Source: Candidatus Aminicenantota bacterium (GTDB taxonomy: Bacteria > Acidobacteriota > Aminicenantia > S016-38). Taken from it: a stretch of 50,314 bases of DNA. The notes below the pieces were generated by a model, which saw only the letters and a program-made list of their open reading frames with translations, searched no databases and was not told the DNA's origin. The DNA is taken from the NCBI GenBank assembly GCA_027025175.1, contig JALVRF010000021.1:1-50314 (forward strand), in the 5' to 3' direction. Below are positions 9,944 to 19,868 of this stretch, one piece after another. A program made the translations under genes and the position numbers. Numbering within the stretch: the stretch's first letter is position 1; every line of letters starts with the position of its first letter.

Positions 9944-9954
9944 GGAGGTAAAAG

Positions 9955-10509
9955 ATGAGAAAGGCTCTTATAATCGCCATGGTTCTTGTCCTTCCTTTAG
10001 GTCTCTTTGCCGGGAATCTCTTTGGGGAATTTTCCCTGGGCTATAGGCTCCAGGGTGATTCAACCCTCAGGGATGTTTACGGCGGTGGGGCCCTTCAACC
10101 GACATTGGGTGTAGGAACCCATATGGGAAAGATTCACCTGGTTCTTTCTACCGGATACTTTGCCAATTCTGGTAAAACCCTTGGCCTGGAGGAGAAAACC
10201 ACCCTTTCCTATATCCCCCTGTTCGTAAAGGCCTTCTATCCCTTCAAGATGAAGTCCAGCATACACCCCTATGTGGGAGCAGGTGTAGGTCTTCTATTTT
10301 ACAGGGTAAGCAACGACAGTCCAGCACTGGAGGATGTAAGCAAAACCGCCTTTGGCTTTGAGCCTGAAGTTGGAATATGCAAACCCATATCCAAGGGCAG
10401 GGTGGCAGTGGTTTCCCTCAGTTACCTCTTTGCCAGTGCCAAACCCTTTGGAGTAAGTCGTAACCTCGGAGGGCTTAAGTTCTCGGTGGGCTTAAGGGCT
10501 AAGTTCTGA
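9955..10509 (+). CDS. Outer-membrane beta-barrel protein
   Basis: Signal peptide, alternating beta-strand pattern, terminal aromatic (KFSVGLRAKF); SD AAGGAGG. Confidence 0.75.
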   Translation: MRKALIIAMVLVLPLGLFAGNLFGEFSLGYRLQGDSTLRDVYGGGALQPTLGVGTHMGKIHLVLSTGYFANSGKTLGLEEKTTLSYIPLFVKAFYPFKMKSSIHPYVGAGVGLLFYRVSNDSPALEDVSKTAFGFEPEVGICKPISKGRVAVVSLSYLFASAKPFGVSRNLGGLKFSVGLRAKF

Positions 10510-10515
10510 AATAAA

Positions 10516-10541
10516 AGGGGAGGGGGATATTCCCCTCCCCT
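10516..10541. terminator. Strong GC-rich stem-loop
   Basis: AGGGGAGGGG (10516-10525) / CCCCTCCCCT (10532-10541), 10-bp perfect stem, 6-nt loop, pyrimidine-rich 3' flank. Confidence 0.65.
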
Positions 10542-10574
10542 CCCTCTCTTTCTCGTTGATAAGGAGGAATTTCC

Positions 10575-11702
10575 ATGAGGTTTAGTTATGTTATTCTGAT
10601 AATCCCATTGACCTTATTTCTCCTTTCGGGATGTGGCGGTAAGAAACCCGGGGAAGTCGCATGGTCCTATCAGTTGCCGGTGATAAGTGCTCCGGCGGTG
10701 GATGTGAATGGGGATGTGATAATGACCTCATTGAAGGGGAAGGTGGTTAGATTTTCAGCCTCCGGCAGGGTTAAATGGGTTTACGAACCCAGGAATGAAG
10801 AAGGAAAAGGCCAGGCCATAGTCTCGTCCCCCTCTGTGGATGAAAGGGGAAATATATATTTTACCACCAACGATGGATTCATTTATTCCCTTACAAAGGA
10901 AGGAAATCTTCGCTGGAGGAAGGAGGTCTCAGGTGCTGTTTCCTCCTCCCCGGCTATTCACCCCATGGGCCTGGTGATTTTCGGTGCCTATGATACTGCA
11001 ATTTACGCCTTTGACCTTGAGGGAAATCTCAAATGGAGGGTTTTCACCAATGGGCCGATATTCGCCACCCCTTCTATTACCAGGGATGGTAAGGTGATAA
11101 TCGCCAGCAATGATAAGGCGGTTTATTGCCTCAACGAGCAGGGGGAAATCCAATGGAAGTTTCCTACCAGAGGGGTGGTGAGAACCTCCGCTGCCCTGGA
11201 TAACGAGGGAAACATATACATTACCGGTATGGATCACTACCTTTATAAAATTTCCCCTGAGGGCAAGAAAGTATGGGAGTTTAAGGCAAACTACTGGATT
11301 AAAACGGATCCTATAATTGACGCCCAGGGGAATATATATTTCGGGACTTCCATAGGTGATTACTATTCGGTAAACAGGGACGGTAAGCTTAACTGGAAGT
11401 ATAAGATTAAATTCCCCATAAAATCCACGGGTTTCATAGGGGACGATGGGGTGGTTTATGTGGGGACCAATGATATATCCATAATGGGTTTTAGTAAAGA
11501 TGGCAAGCGGGTTTTCAGGTTTGAGGAGCCCCAGGGAAACCCTGTGGAAGCCAAATTGAGCCTTGTTCCGGGGAAAGGGTATTTACTCTTTGGAACCACG
11601 CAGTTCTACGCAGTCAAGGTAACTGCTAACTCCCTGGAAAAGGGGGCTCCGTGGCCTAAATTCATGGGTAACCTGAGAAACTGGGGAAGAAATGCCCGAT
11701 AA
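10575..11702 (+). CDS. PQQ-like beta-propeller repeat lipoprotein
   Basis: Lipobox LLSGC; repeated blocks of the form SSPAIHPMGLVIFGAYDTAIYAFDLEGNLKWR. Confidence 0.85.
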   Translation: MRFSYVILIIPLTLFLLSGCGGKKPGEVAWSYQLPVISAPAVDVNGDVIMTSLKGKVVRFSASGRVKWVYEPRNEEGKGQAIVSSPSVDERGNIYFTTNDGFIYSLTKEGNLRWRKEVSGAVSSSPAIHPMGLVIFGAYDTAIYAFDLEGNLKWRVFTNGPIFATPSITRDGKVIIASNDKAVYCLNEQGEIQWKFPTRGVVRTSAALDNEGNIYITGMDHYLYKISPEGKKVWEFKANYWIKTDPIIDAQGNIYFGTSIGDYYSVNRDGKLNWKYKIKFPIKSTGFIGDDGVVYVGTNDISIMGFSKDGKRVFRFEEPQGNPVEAKLSLVPGKGYLLFGTTQFYAVKVTANSLEKGAPWPKFMGNLRNWGRNAR

Positions 11703-11721
11703 CCCGTGGCATAATTAGTTT

Positions 11722-14700
11722 ATGTATCTGCATTCAATACTTCTCAGCGGATTCAAAACCTTTCCAGTAAGAACTCATATTAAATTCCATCCTGGAATAA
11801 CGTCCATAGTGGGTCCCAACGGTTCAGGGAAAAGCAATATAGTGGATGGCATTCTCTGGGCCATGGGAGAAGGGAGGTATTCCCTTCTCAGGGCAACGAG
11901 GATGGAGGATGTGATTTTCAAGGGTTCTTCGTCCCGTAGTGCCCTTTCCAGGGCCGAAGTAATCCTGAATTTTGTCCAGGGAGAAGAAAGCCTCAGCATA
12001 GGGAGAAGAATTTACCGGGAAGGGGACAGCGAATTTATCATAAACGGTTCCCCGGCCAGACTTAGGGATGTTCAGGACAAACTAAGGGAAATAGGGATAG
12101 AATCCAGGGAATATGTGGTAATAGAGCAGGGTCAGGTTGAGTCTTTCCTCAACATGAGTCCCCAGGAGAGGCTCATATTCCTTGAGGCCCTGGCAGGAGT
12201 GACCATGTTTAAAGAGAGGAAAAGGGATGCCCTGCGCAACCTTTCCAGGATAGAGGAAAAACTCTCGGTGGTCAGGATGAGGGAGGATGAAATAAGCCAG
12301 GCCTACGAGAAAATAAAGGAGGAACTTGATGTTCTAAAAAAATACAGAGCCCTCACCTTAGAACTGGAAAAACTCTTTTCTACCCTTCTCTTAAAAAGGA
12401 GGGAGAAAATAATTTCATCACTTTCGGATTTAAGCAATGAGGAGAAGAAAATACAGACCAGACTTGTTGACCTCTCCGGCCAGAAGGAGGCCCTTCTTGG
12501 TGAGGCCAGACAGTTAAGCGAGGCCAAGGCGAATCTTATGGAAAAAATAAATCTTCTGGAAAGGAAGAGAGGTGAGATAAAGCAGAAAAGATCCGAACTT
12601 TCCCCTGAGATAATTAGCCTTACAGGGAGCCTTTCCTCTCTGGAGGAGAAACTGGAAGGGGCCCGTAGGAAAAAACAGGAACTTTCTTCCAGGAAGGTTT
12701 TTCTTGAGGAAAGGATTAAAGAACTCCGTAGTCTACTTGAGGAGGAGAGAAAAAAATACCTTCATCTGCACGAAAGGTTCCAGGAAGTTAAAGAAAAACT
12801 CAGGCAGACAGAAGCCATGGTGGAATCTATCAGGAAAGAATATCTGGAGAAATCCGGGCTTTACAAGCAGAAGATTGCTCTCCTGGAGGAGAGGAAAAGG
12901 GAACGGGAAAGAAGGGAGAGAAGATTGAAGGAGGCCTTAGAGGAAAGGGAGAAGGTAAAGGAAAAAATTGAAGCCTTGGAAAAAAGGGAAGTGAAATTTC
13001 CATCGGGTCTTTCCAAAATTAAGGAGGAAATTTCAAAAAAGAGGGAAAGGCTCAGCGAAATCTCCAGGAGAAAATCCGTGGCAGAGGAGAAGTTAAGGCA
13101 GGTAAGGAGAAGCCTGGAATTTCTCAGAAGGACTGTCCATGGAAAGAAACTTAGGAAGATAAAGATAAAGGATGAGTTTTCGGACCTGGCGGAAATTCTA
13201 TGGGAAAGGGAACTTTCCGCAGAGGACCTGAAGGATGGGGAACTCCCCCCTGGCCTATACCTGATTGAAAAGAAATGGGAAAGCGAGGATTTTAAAAGGA
13301 TTTCCGGTTCTGAGGTTCCGTTCCGGGATGCTTTGTGGCGACAGAATCTCAAAGAGGCCATTGGGGCCTGGGAGAGGACAGGCAAGCCAGTTGTTTTTCC
13401 CGGGGGGGTAGTTTTTCCGGAAGGGGTGGTCAGGATAAAAGGGCAGACCCCTGGAACCCTATCCCTTCTTATTCAAATAGAGAATCTGGAAGGAGAGGCC
13501 AGGGAACTGGAAGGGGAGATAGAGGGGTTGAAAAACCAAGAGAGGGAACTTAAAAGGACGCTTGAGGAACTTGTCCATCACGCCAGGGCCCTTGAAAGGG
13601 AAGAACAAAAGGCAGAACAGGAGCAGAAGAGGATAGAGAAGGAAATCCACCGCCTCAGGGAAAAACTCTCTGTGCTGAATGCTGAAATAGAGAGGCTTTC
13701 AGGCCATGAGGATGGCCCTGAAGAGGACCTCAGTCCCCTGAGTTCGGAAATTGAAGCCTTAGAGGAGAGGCTCCATAACCTGGAAAAGCAACTTTCAAGG
13801 AAAAGGGGGGAATATTCGGAGGTGAGCACGGACCTGAAGGTCTCCAACAGGGAAATAGTCAGGCTTGAGGAGGAAGTGAAAAATGCCCAAAAGAACCTGA
13901 AACGCTCCCTCAAGGAGATGGAGACCCTGGAAGGAAAGATTTTCCATTTTGAGGGGGAAATTTCCCGTTTGAAGAAGGCCCTTCAGGAGGCCAGGAGCAT
14001 GGACAGGGAGTTGGAGGAGCAGGAAGGAAGCCTGGAAGAGGAAATTTCCTCCCTCCTCAGGGAAAACGGAGAAATAGAGGATAAATTAAAGGGAGTTGAC
14101 AGGAAAATTGAGAGGATAAGAAGGGAGGAGGAAAAACTCAAGTCAAGACTGGGGGAAATGAAGGCCAGGGAAAGTGAACTTCGGGAAAGGCTGGAGAGTC
14201 TGAAAAGGGAGGCGCTGGACAGGGTGGGGAAACCCCTCCTTTCCTTACAGATTTACTATGATCTTTCTGAAGAGGAATTGATGGAGAGAATCTCAGGGAC
14301 AGAGGCAAAAAGGGAGTCTCTGGGGGAGATAAACTTCAAGGCCGAAAGGGAAGAGAGGGAAATACGGGAACAACTGGAAGAAATCCAGACCCAGCGCAGG
14401 GATCTGGAGGAAAGCGTAAATAAGGCAAAGGAAGCCCTCCTATCCATGGAAACCTCCTACAGGGAGAAAATAGAGAGGGCCTTTTTTGACCTTAAGGAGG
14501 AATACTCCCGGTTGTTTTCTTCGGTGGCCGAAGGGGAGACCCTGATGGAATTCAAGGACGGACTCCAGGTCAGTGTAAGATTCAAGGGTAAAAATTTTCA
14601 GCCCCTGTCCATGCTTTCTGGTGGAGAAAGAGCCCTGGCTTCCCTTCTTTTTCACATTGCCCTTTTCAGGATTAAACCTGCCCCTTTTCTGATTCTGGAC

Positions 14701-14907
14701 GAAGTTGATGCTCCCCTTGACCTTCCCAATATACAGAAATTGGTAAACCTGATAAAGGAACTCAAAAGAGATACCCAGATAATAATAATAACCCACAATC
14801 CCGCAACGGCCAGGCAGGCGGACTTTATTTACGGCATAAGCATGCCAGAAGACGGAACATCAAGGGTTTATTCCATGCGCGCGGAGGATCTTTACAATTC
14901 CGTTTGA
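11722..14907 (+). CDS. smc: Chromosome segregation protein SMC (reduced hinge)
   Basis: Walker A GPNGSGKSNIVDGI, signature MLSGGERALASLLFHIA, Walker B FLILDEVDAPLD; long coiled coils. Confidence 0.93.
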   Translation: MYLHSILLSGFKTFPVRTHIKFHPGITSIVGPNGSGKSNIVDGILWAMGEGRYSLLRATRMEDVIFKGSSSRSALSRAEVILNFVQGEESLSIGRRIYREGDSEFIINGSPARLRDVQDKLREIGIESREYVVIEQGQVESFLNMSPQERLIFLEALAGVTMFKERKRDALRNLSRIEEKLSVVRMREDEISQAYEKIKEELDVLKKYRALTLELEKLFSTLLLKRREKIISSLSDLSNEEKKIQTRLVDLSGQKEALLGEARQLSEAKANLMEKINLLERKRGEIKQKRSELSPEIISLTGSLSSLEEKLEGARRKKQELSSRKVFLEERIKELRSLLEEERKKYLHLHERFQEVKEKLRQTEAMVESIRKEYLEKSGLYKQKIALLEERKRERERRERRLKEALEEREKVKEKIEALEKREVKFPSGLSKIKEEISKKRERLSEISRRKSVAEEKLRQVRRSLEFLRRTVHGKKLRKIKIKDEFSDLAEILWERELSAEDLKDGELPPGLYLIEKKWESEDFKRISGSEVPFRDALWRQNLKEAIGAWERTGKPVVFPGGVVFPEGVVRIKGQTPGTLSLLIQIENLEGEARELEGEIEGLKNQERELKRTLEELVHHARALEREEQKAEQEQKRIEKEIHRLREKLSVLNAEIERLSGHEDGPEEDLSPLSSEIEALEERLHNLEKQLSRKRGEYSEVSTDLKVSNREIVRLEEEVKNAQKNLKRSLKEMETLEGKIFHFEGEISRLKKALQEARSMDRELEEQEGSLEEEISSLLRENGEIEDKLKGVDRKIERIRREEEKLKSRLGEMKARESELRERLESLKREALDRVGKPLLSLQIYYDLSEEELMERISGTEAKRESLGEINFKAEREEREIREQLEEIQTQRRDLEESVNKAKEALLSMETSYREKIERAFFDLKEEYSRLFSSVAEGETLMEFKDGLQVSVRFKGKNFQPLSMLSGGERALASLLFHIALFRIKPAPFLILDEVDAPLDLPNIQKLVNLIKELKRDTQIIIITHNPATARQADFIYGISMPEDGTSRVYSMRAEDLYNSV

Positions 14908-14953
14908 GGGTTCTCCTTAAAGATAAATTGCCCCTTTATTTTTGTCGCTGAGT

Positions 14954-14968
14954 TATAATTTTCCCGTG
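14954..14968 (+). promoter_or_regulatory. -10 element exactly 6 nt before a GTG start (leaderless promoter candidate)
   Basis: TATAAT (14954-14959), tttccc, GTG (14966). Confidence 0.55.
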
Positions 14969-17053
14969 CTCAGGAAAAAAGTCCTTATTTCCGCGGGGGT
15001 AATTTTAGGGGTATTCGTTCTTCTTTTCGCTGTGGAGGTTTACATATCCAGAATCTCCCCTTCAGCAGGTCCTTCAGAAACTCTGCTTTTATTCTTCCTC
15101 TGGAACATCGTCATTATCCTTTTTTTGATACTTGCCTTCGTCCTGGGGAGAAATTTCCTGAAACTCTACCTGGAACGACGGAGGATGGTTCTTGGGGCCA
15201 AACTCAAGACGAAGTTAGTCATGTTCTTTTTCCTTTTTACATTGATTCCCACCATCATGATTTTCTTCTTTGCCTCGGACATAATAGGAAGGTCCGTGGA
15301 AAGCTGGTTTCAAACCCCCATGGACAGCATAATGAAGGACATAGAGGAACTTTCCCAGCAGTTTTACGAAAGTTGGAAGCCCCACCTTCTCCATTACGCA
15401 AAATTGATAGGAAAGGAGATCAAGGGAGAAGAGGATTTCCAGAGCCTTTTCTCCATGGTAAGGTCAAGGATGATTGAGTACAACATTGACCTTGTGGGGA
15501 TATACTCCGGGGAAAACGAGGTGTTCACCCTTATAAATCCCTCCCTTCCCCTCCATGCTTACAGGGACCTACCTCCCCTTACCCTGAAGAAGGGCATGAT
15601 AGGCGAAGCAGGATGCGTGGTGGATCCCATGGAAAAAGGGGATCTGATAAGATGTGTGGCCCCCGGGAAGAAGGGAGGATATCTGGTGGCCGTGGGAAAA
15701 TTCGTTCCCCAGAGCGTTTCCCAAAAGGTGGCCCTCCTTAAATCCGTGGTTACCCGGTACCGGGAGGTAAAACTTCTCAGGAATCCCATGAAGACCACAT
15801 ACATACTTTTTCTTCTCCTGCTTTCCCTCCTGATTTTATTTTCCGCCTCCTGGGTGGGAATACAGATAGCCAAGAACATAACAAAACCCGTAGAGGAACT
15901 CCTCTCTGCCACTGAGCGGCTTTCCAGGGGTGATTTTTCCGTAAGGGTCAAACCCAGGGGGGAGGACGAAATGGGGCTCCTGGTTCAGGCCTTCAACAGG
16001 ATGGTGGAAGAACTCAGGAGGCAGAGGGAGGAGATAGAGGCTAGGAAAAACTACATTGAGGTCCTTTTAGACGCCATAAATCCAGGAGTTATAGGAATTT
16101 CCAGGGAAGGGAGGATAATCTCTGCAAATCCCTCGGCAGTTTCCCTTCTCGGCCTTGAAGGCAAGATAGGCCTTCCCATAAATGAGGCCATAGGGGAATC
16201 TGAACTGGTAAAGATTCTGCAGGAAGGAATAGAAAAAGGACAGCCTCTGGAATCCATGGAAGTGGTTCTGAACATAGGGGGAAGTTCAAAGCACATACTT
16301 TTGAATTTCGTCCCCATAAGGAGGGAAAAGGAAATTCAGGGATACATAGCCGTGCTGGAGGACATAACCGCCATAGTTAATACCCAGAAGATGGAGGTAT
16401 GGAGGGAGGTTGCCCGGAGGATTGCCCACGAGATAAAAAATCCCCTTACCCCCATAACCCTGTCAGCCCAGAGGATTATAACCAAAATAAGGTCCGGGAA
16501 TTTCTCCCATCAGGAGATAGAAAGGGAAGCAAAAAGGATATTATCTGAGACCGTTACCATAAAAACCCTGGCAGAGGATTTCTCCCAGATGGCTAGAATG
16601 CCCCAGATGAGAAAAATTCCCTATTCACTGAGAAAACTCCTGGCCGAACTTTATGATTCCTACAGGGCAACATATCCTGAAATAAAATTCTCCCTGAAAA
16701 TACCCGGGGACTTTCCCGAAACCCTTTATTTTGACCCGGACCAGATAAAAAGGGCCATAAGGAACCTCCTTAACAACGCCGTGGAGGCGGTGGGGAAAGG
16801 GGACAGGATAACCATAGAGGCAGAGGCGGACTTAGAAAGGGGCCTCTGGAGGGTTATAATATCGGACACCGGTCCTGGGATACCGGACGAGGATAAGGCA
16901 AAAATTTTCACCCCCTATTTTTCCAGAAAAAAGGGGGGGACAGGACTGGGACTTTCCATTGCCATGCAAATAATAAGGGAGCATAACGGGAGCATTTATG
17001 TTAAGGACAACGAACCCAGGGGAGCCAAGTTCATAGTGGAGGTGGCCATTTGA
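14966..17053 (+). CDS. NtrY-like sensor histidine kinase (TM, HAMP, PAS, HisKA, HATPase)
   Basis: RRIAHEIKNPLTPITLSAQRI H-box, HAMP segment, N/G1 boxes (DNRNLLNNAVEAV-like, ISDTGPGIPDEDKAKIFTPYF). Confidence 0.9.
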   Translation: MLRKKVLISAGVILGVFVLLFAVEVYISRISPSAGPSETLLLFFLWNIVIILFLILAFVLGRNFLKLYLERRRMVLGAKLKTKLVMFFFLFTLIPTIMIFFFASDIIGRSVESWFQTPMDSIMKDIEELSQQFYESWKPHLLHYAKLIGKEIKGEEDFQSLFSMVRSRMIEYNIDLVGIYSGENEVFTLINPSLPLHAYRDLPPLTLKKGMIGEAGCVVDPMEKGDLIRCVAPGKKGGYLVAVGKFVPQSVSQKVALLKSVVTRYREVKLLRNPMKTTYILFLLLLSLLILFSASWVGIQIAKNITKPVEELLSATERLSRGDFSVRVKPRGEDEMGLLVQAFNRMVEELRRQREEIEARKNYIEVLLDAINPGVIGISREGRIISANPSAVSLLGLEGKIGLPINEAIGESELVKILQEGIEKGQPLESMEVVLNIGGSSKHILLNFVPIRREKEIQGYIAVLEDITAIVNTQKMEVWREVARRIAHEIKNPLTPITLSAQRIITKIRSGNFSHQEIEREAKRILSETVTIKTLAEDFSQMARMPQMRKIPYSLRKLLAELYDSYRATYPEIKFSLKIPGDFPETLYFDPDQIKRAIRNLLNNAVEAVGKGDRITIEAEADLERGLWRVIISDTGPGIPDEDKAKIFTPYFSRKKGGTGLGLSIAMQIIREHNGSIYVKDNEPRGAKFIVEVAI

Positions 17054-18414
17054 AAAGGGGAAGAATTCTAGTGGTGGATGACGAGGAGCAGATCAGGGAA
17101 CTGGTAAGGGAAATCCTTGAGGACGAGGGGTTCCAGGTGGAGGTTGCGGAGAGCGGGGAAGAGGCCCTTGCTCTTCTTGAGGAGAAGAACTACGACCTGG
17201 TTTTTCTGGACATATGGCTTCCCGGGATGGATGGCATGGAGGTTCTCAAAAGAATACTATCCACCCACTCCCCTCCCCATGTGGTGATGATATCCGGACA
17301 CGGCACCATATCCACGGCGGTGGAGGCCCTAAAAATAGGGGCATACGATTTCATAGAAAAACCCCTCTCCATGGAAAGGCTCATAGTGGTGGCAAGAAAT
17401 GCGGTGAGGGAAAGGAGGCTGAGGGAGGAACACGAGATTCTCCTGGGTGCCAAGGAGGAGGTAAGGTTCGTGGGTGAAAGCAGGGCCACCAAGGAGATTC
17501 TCCGCTTGGTGGAGGAACTGGCGCCCACGGACAGCACGGTTCTTATAACCGGGGAAACCGGAACAGGCAAAGAGCTAATAGCCCGTCTTATCCACGAGCG
17601 AAGTCCCAGGGCCAGGGGAAGGTTCGTTCCCCTGAACTGTTCCGCCATCCCCGAGGACCTCATGGAAAGCGAGTTATTCGGGTATGTAAAGGGAGCCTTT
17701 ACCAATGCGGTCTCCAACAAGAAGGGAAAACTCCAGATGGCAGATGGTGGGACCCTCTTTCTGGATGAGATAGGGGACATGAGCCTTAGAATCCAGGCGA
17801 AAATACTCAGGGTAATAGAGGAGCAGCGCTTTGAACCCCTGGGTTCCACAAGGGCCGTGGAAATAGATACCAGGTTCGTGGCAGCCACCAACAAGAACCT
17901 TGAGGAGGAGGTCAGGAAGGGGAATTTCCGCAGGGATCTTTTCTACAGGATAAATGTCCTCCCCATCCACATCCCTCCTCTCAGGGAAAGGAAGGAGGAC
18001 ATAATCCCCATTGCCAGGTATTATCTTGAGAAATTTTCAGTCAAATATAATAAGCCGGGTTTGATTTTTTCCCCATCGGCGGAAAGGGCCCTGATTTCCC
18101 ATCCCTGGTACGGAAATGTAAGGGAATTAAAGAACGCCGTGGAGCGGGCGGTGATAATGAAAAGGGAGGGAAGGGAAATCACTGCCGGGGACCTGAACCT
18201 TCGACCGGGAAATGAGGAGGAGAGGTTCTTTTCCATCTCCTCCCTTCAGGGGGCCATGAGGGCCTTTGAGAGGGAATTTATAAGGAGAAAACTCAGGGAA
18301 TTCGGCTGGAATGTGAGCCGCACCGCCGAGGCCTTAGGGCTTGACCGCTCCAGCCTCCATCGTAAAATGAAACAATACGGAATAGAGAAGGAGAGAGAAA
18401 ATGGTGAGAGTTAG
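17050..18414 (+). CDS. NtrX-like sigma54-type response regulator
   Basis: Receiver domain (VVDDEEQIRELV), AAA+ (GETGTGKELIARLIHERSPRA, GGTLFLDEIGDM), C-terminal HTH; carries GAFTNA in place of GAFTGA. Confidence 0.9.
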   Translation: MKRGRILVVDDEEQIRELVREILEDEGFQVEVAESGEEALALLEEKNYDLVFLDIWLPGMDGMEVLKRILSTHSPPHVVMISGHGTISTAVEALKIGAYDFIEKPLSMERLIVVARNAVRERRLREEHEILLGAKEEVRFVGESRATKEILRLVEELAPTDSTVLITGETGTGKELIARLIHERSPRARGRFVPLNCSAIPEDLMESELFGYVKGAFTNAVSNKKGKLQMADGGTLFLDEIGDMSLRIQAKILRVIEEQRFEPLGSTRAVEIDTRFVAATNKNLEEEVRKGNFRRDLFYRINVLPIHIPPLRERKEDIIPIARYYLEKFSVKYNKPGLIFSPSAERALISHPWYGNVRELKNAVERAVIMKREGREITAGDLNLRPGNEEERFFSISSLQGAMRAFEREFIRRKLREFGWNVSRTAEALGLDRSSLHRKMKQYGIEKERENGES

Positions 18415-19816
18415 GTTCGCCCCTTCCCCTACAGGCCATCTTCATGTGGGAGGAGCAAGGACAGCGCTTTTTAACTGGCTTTTTGCCAGAAAAAAATCGG
18501 GAAAATTCGTCCTGAGAATAGAGGACACTGATCTGGAACGCTCAAGCCAGGAGATGAGTTTTGAAATCCTCAACGCCCTGAGGTGGCTCCGCTTAGAATG
18601 GGACGAGGGACCCTTTTACCAGAGCAAAAGGCTCCATCTTTACCGGAGAATGGCAGAAAGGCTGGTGGAGGAGGGTAAGGCCTATTATTGCTACTGCACC
18701 AAGGAGGAAATAGAGCAGAGGAGGGAGGCTTCAGGGAAGGGAAGGGCATGGAAATACGACCGCAGGTGCCTCCACCTTACCGAGGAGGAGAGGAAAAAAT
18801 TTGAGGAAGAAGGAAGGCCCAAAGCCATAAGGTTTCTCGTTCCAGAAGGGATAACGGAATTTGAGGACCTGATATTGGGCAAGGTCTCTGTTAAGAATCA
18901 GGATATAGAGGACTTCGTCCTTCTAAAATCCGACGGCTATCCCACCTACCACCTTTCGGTGGTGGTGGACGACCATCTCATGAAAATATCCCATGTCATA
19001 AGGGGCGCTGACCATATTTACAATACCCCTAAACAGATTCTCCTTTACAGGGCCTTAGGATGGGAGCCTCCTCTTTTCGCCCATCTTCCCCTTATCCTTG
19101 GGCCTGACAGGAAAAAATTGAGTAAAAGGCACGGGGAAACCTCAGTTCTTGCCTTCAGGGAAAAGGGAATCACCTCCTTAGCCATGGTCAATTTCCTGGC
19201 CCAGTTGAGCTGGTCCCCTGGAGAGGACAGGGATTTTTACACCATGGAGGAACTGGTGGAGAGGTTTTCCCTGGAAAGGGTGAAAAAATCCAATCCTGTT
19301 TTTGACCTTGACAAACTGGCGTGGTTGAACTCAAAGATAATTTCTTCCATGGAGTCGGAGGATTTGTGGGAAGAGGTTCTGCCCTTCCTGAAGGGGGAAA
19401 TCCGAAAAAGGGCCGAGGAAAAAAGGGAATGGGTCCTTAAGGTTTTGAACCTTATAAAGGAAAGGTCCAGGGACCTCAGGGAAGTTGGGGAAAAACTTGA
19501 AAGGTATCTGGTAAGGGATTTTCAGTATAAAGAGGATGCTCTTAAAAAGCACTGGAAGCCAGGGGCAAAGGAGGGGCTAAGAAGGCTCCTTGAGGAATAC
19601 AGGGCTCTGGAGCCCTTTAATGCGGAGGGCGCAGAGAGGGCCTTAAGGAGCCTGGCAGAGAAAATGGGGCGCAAAGCGGCGTCCTTTATCCATCCCCTCA
19701 GAGTAGCCCTCCTGGGAGAGAGGGTCTCGCCTCCCATATTTGATGTGGTGGAGGTTCTGGGAAAGGATGAGGTGCTCCTGAGGATAGAAAGGGCCCTTAA
19801 GGAACTCCCGGACTGA
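18401..19816 (+). CDS. gltX: Glutamyl-tRNA synthetase (or Glu/Gln nondiscriminating)
   Basis: RFAPSPTGHLHVGGARTALFNWLFA (HIGH motif) and KKLSKRHGETS (KMSKS motif). Confidence 0.95.
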   Translation: MVRVRFAPSPTGHLHVGGARTALFNWLFARKKSGKFVLRIEDTDLERSSQEMSFEILNALRWLRLEWDEGPFYQSKRLHLYRRMAERLVEEGKAYYCYCTKEEIEQRREASGKGRAWKYDRRCLHLTEEERKKFEEEGRPKAIRFLVPEGITEFEDLILGKVSVKNQDIEDFVLLKSDGYPTYHLSVVVDDHLMKISHVIRGADHIYNTPKQILLYRALGWEPPLFAHLPLILGPDRKKLSKRHGETSVLAFREKGITSLAMVNFLAQLSWSPGEDRDFYTMEELVERFSLERVKKSNPVFDLDKLAWLNSKIISSMESEDLWEEVLPFLKGEIRKRAEEKREWVLKVLNLIKERSRDLREVGEKLERYLVRDFQYKEDALKKHWKPGAKEGLRRLLEEYRALEPFNAEGAERALRSLAEKMGRKAASFIHPLRVALLGERVSPPIFDVVEVLGKDEVLLRIERALKELPD

Positions 19817-19819
19817 ACC

Positions 19820-19848
19820 TTGACTTGATTTAAGAGCTTCTTTAATAT
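19820..19848 (+). promoter_or_regulatory. Sigma70-type promoter TTGACT-N17-TAATAT for the CoA-ligase operon
   Basis: -35 19820-19825, -10 19843-19848, 17-bp spacer; SD GGAGG before ATG 19869. Confidence 0.7.
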
Positions 19849-19868
19849 AACTGAAAGCGGAGGTTGAA

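Noticed and set aside
10516-10541. GC-rich hairpin as a riboswitch or regulatory RNA
   Set aside because: It is a simple perfect stem-loop at the end of a gene; termination or mRNA 3' stabilisation is the more economical explanation.
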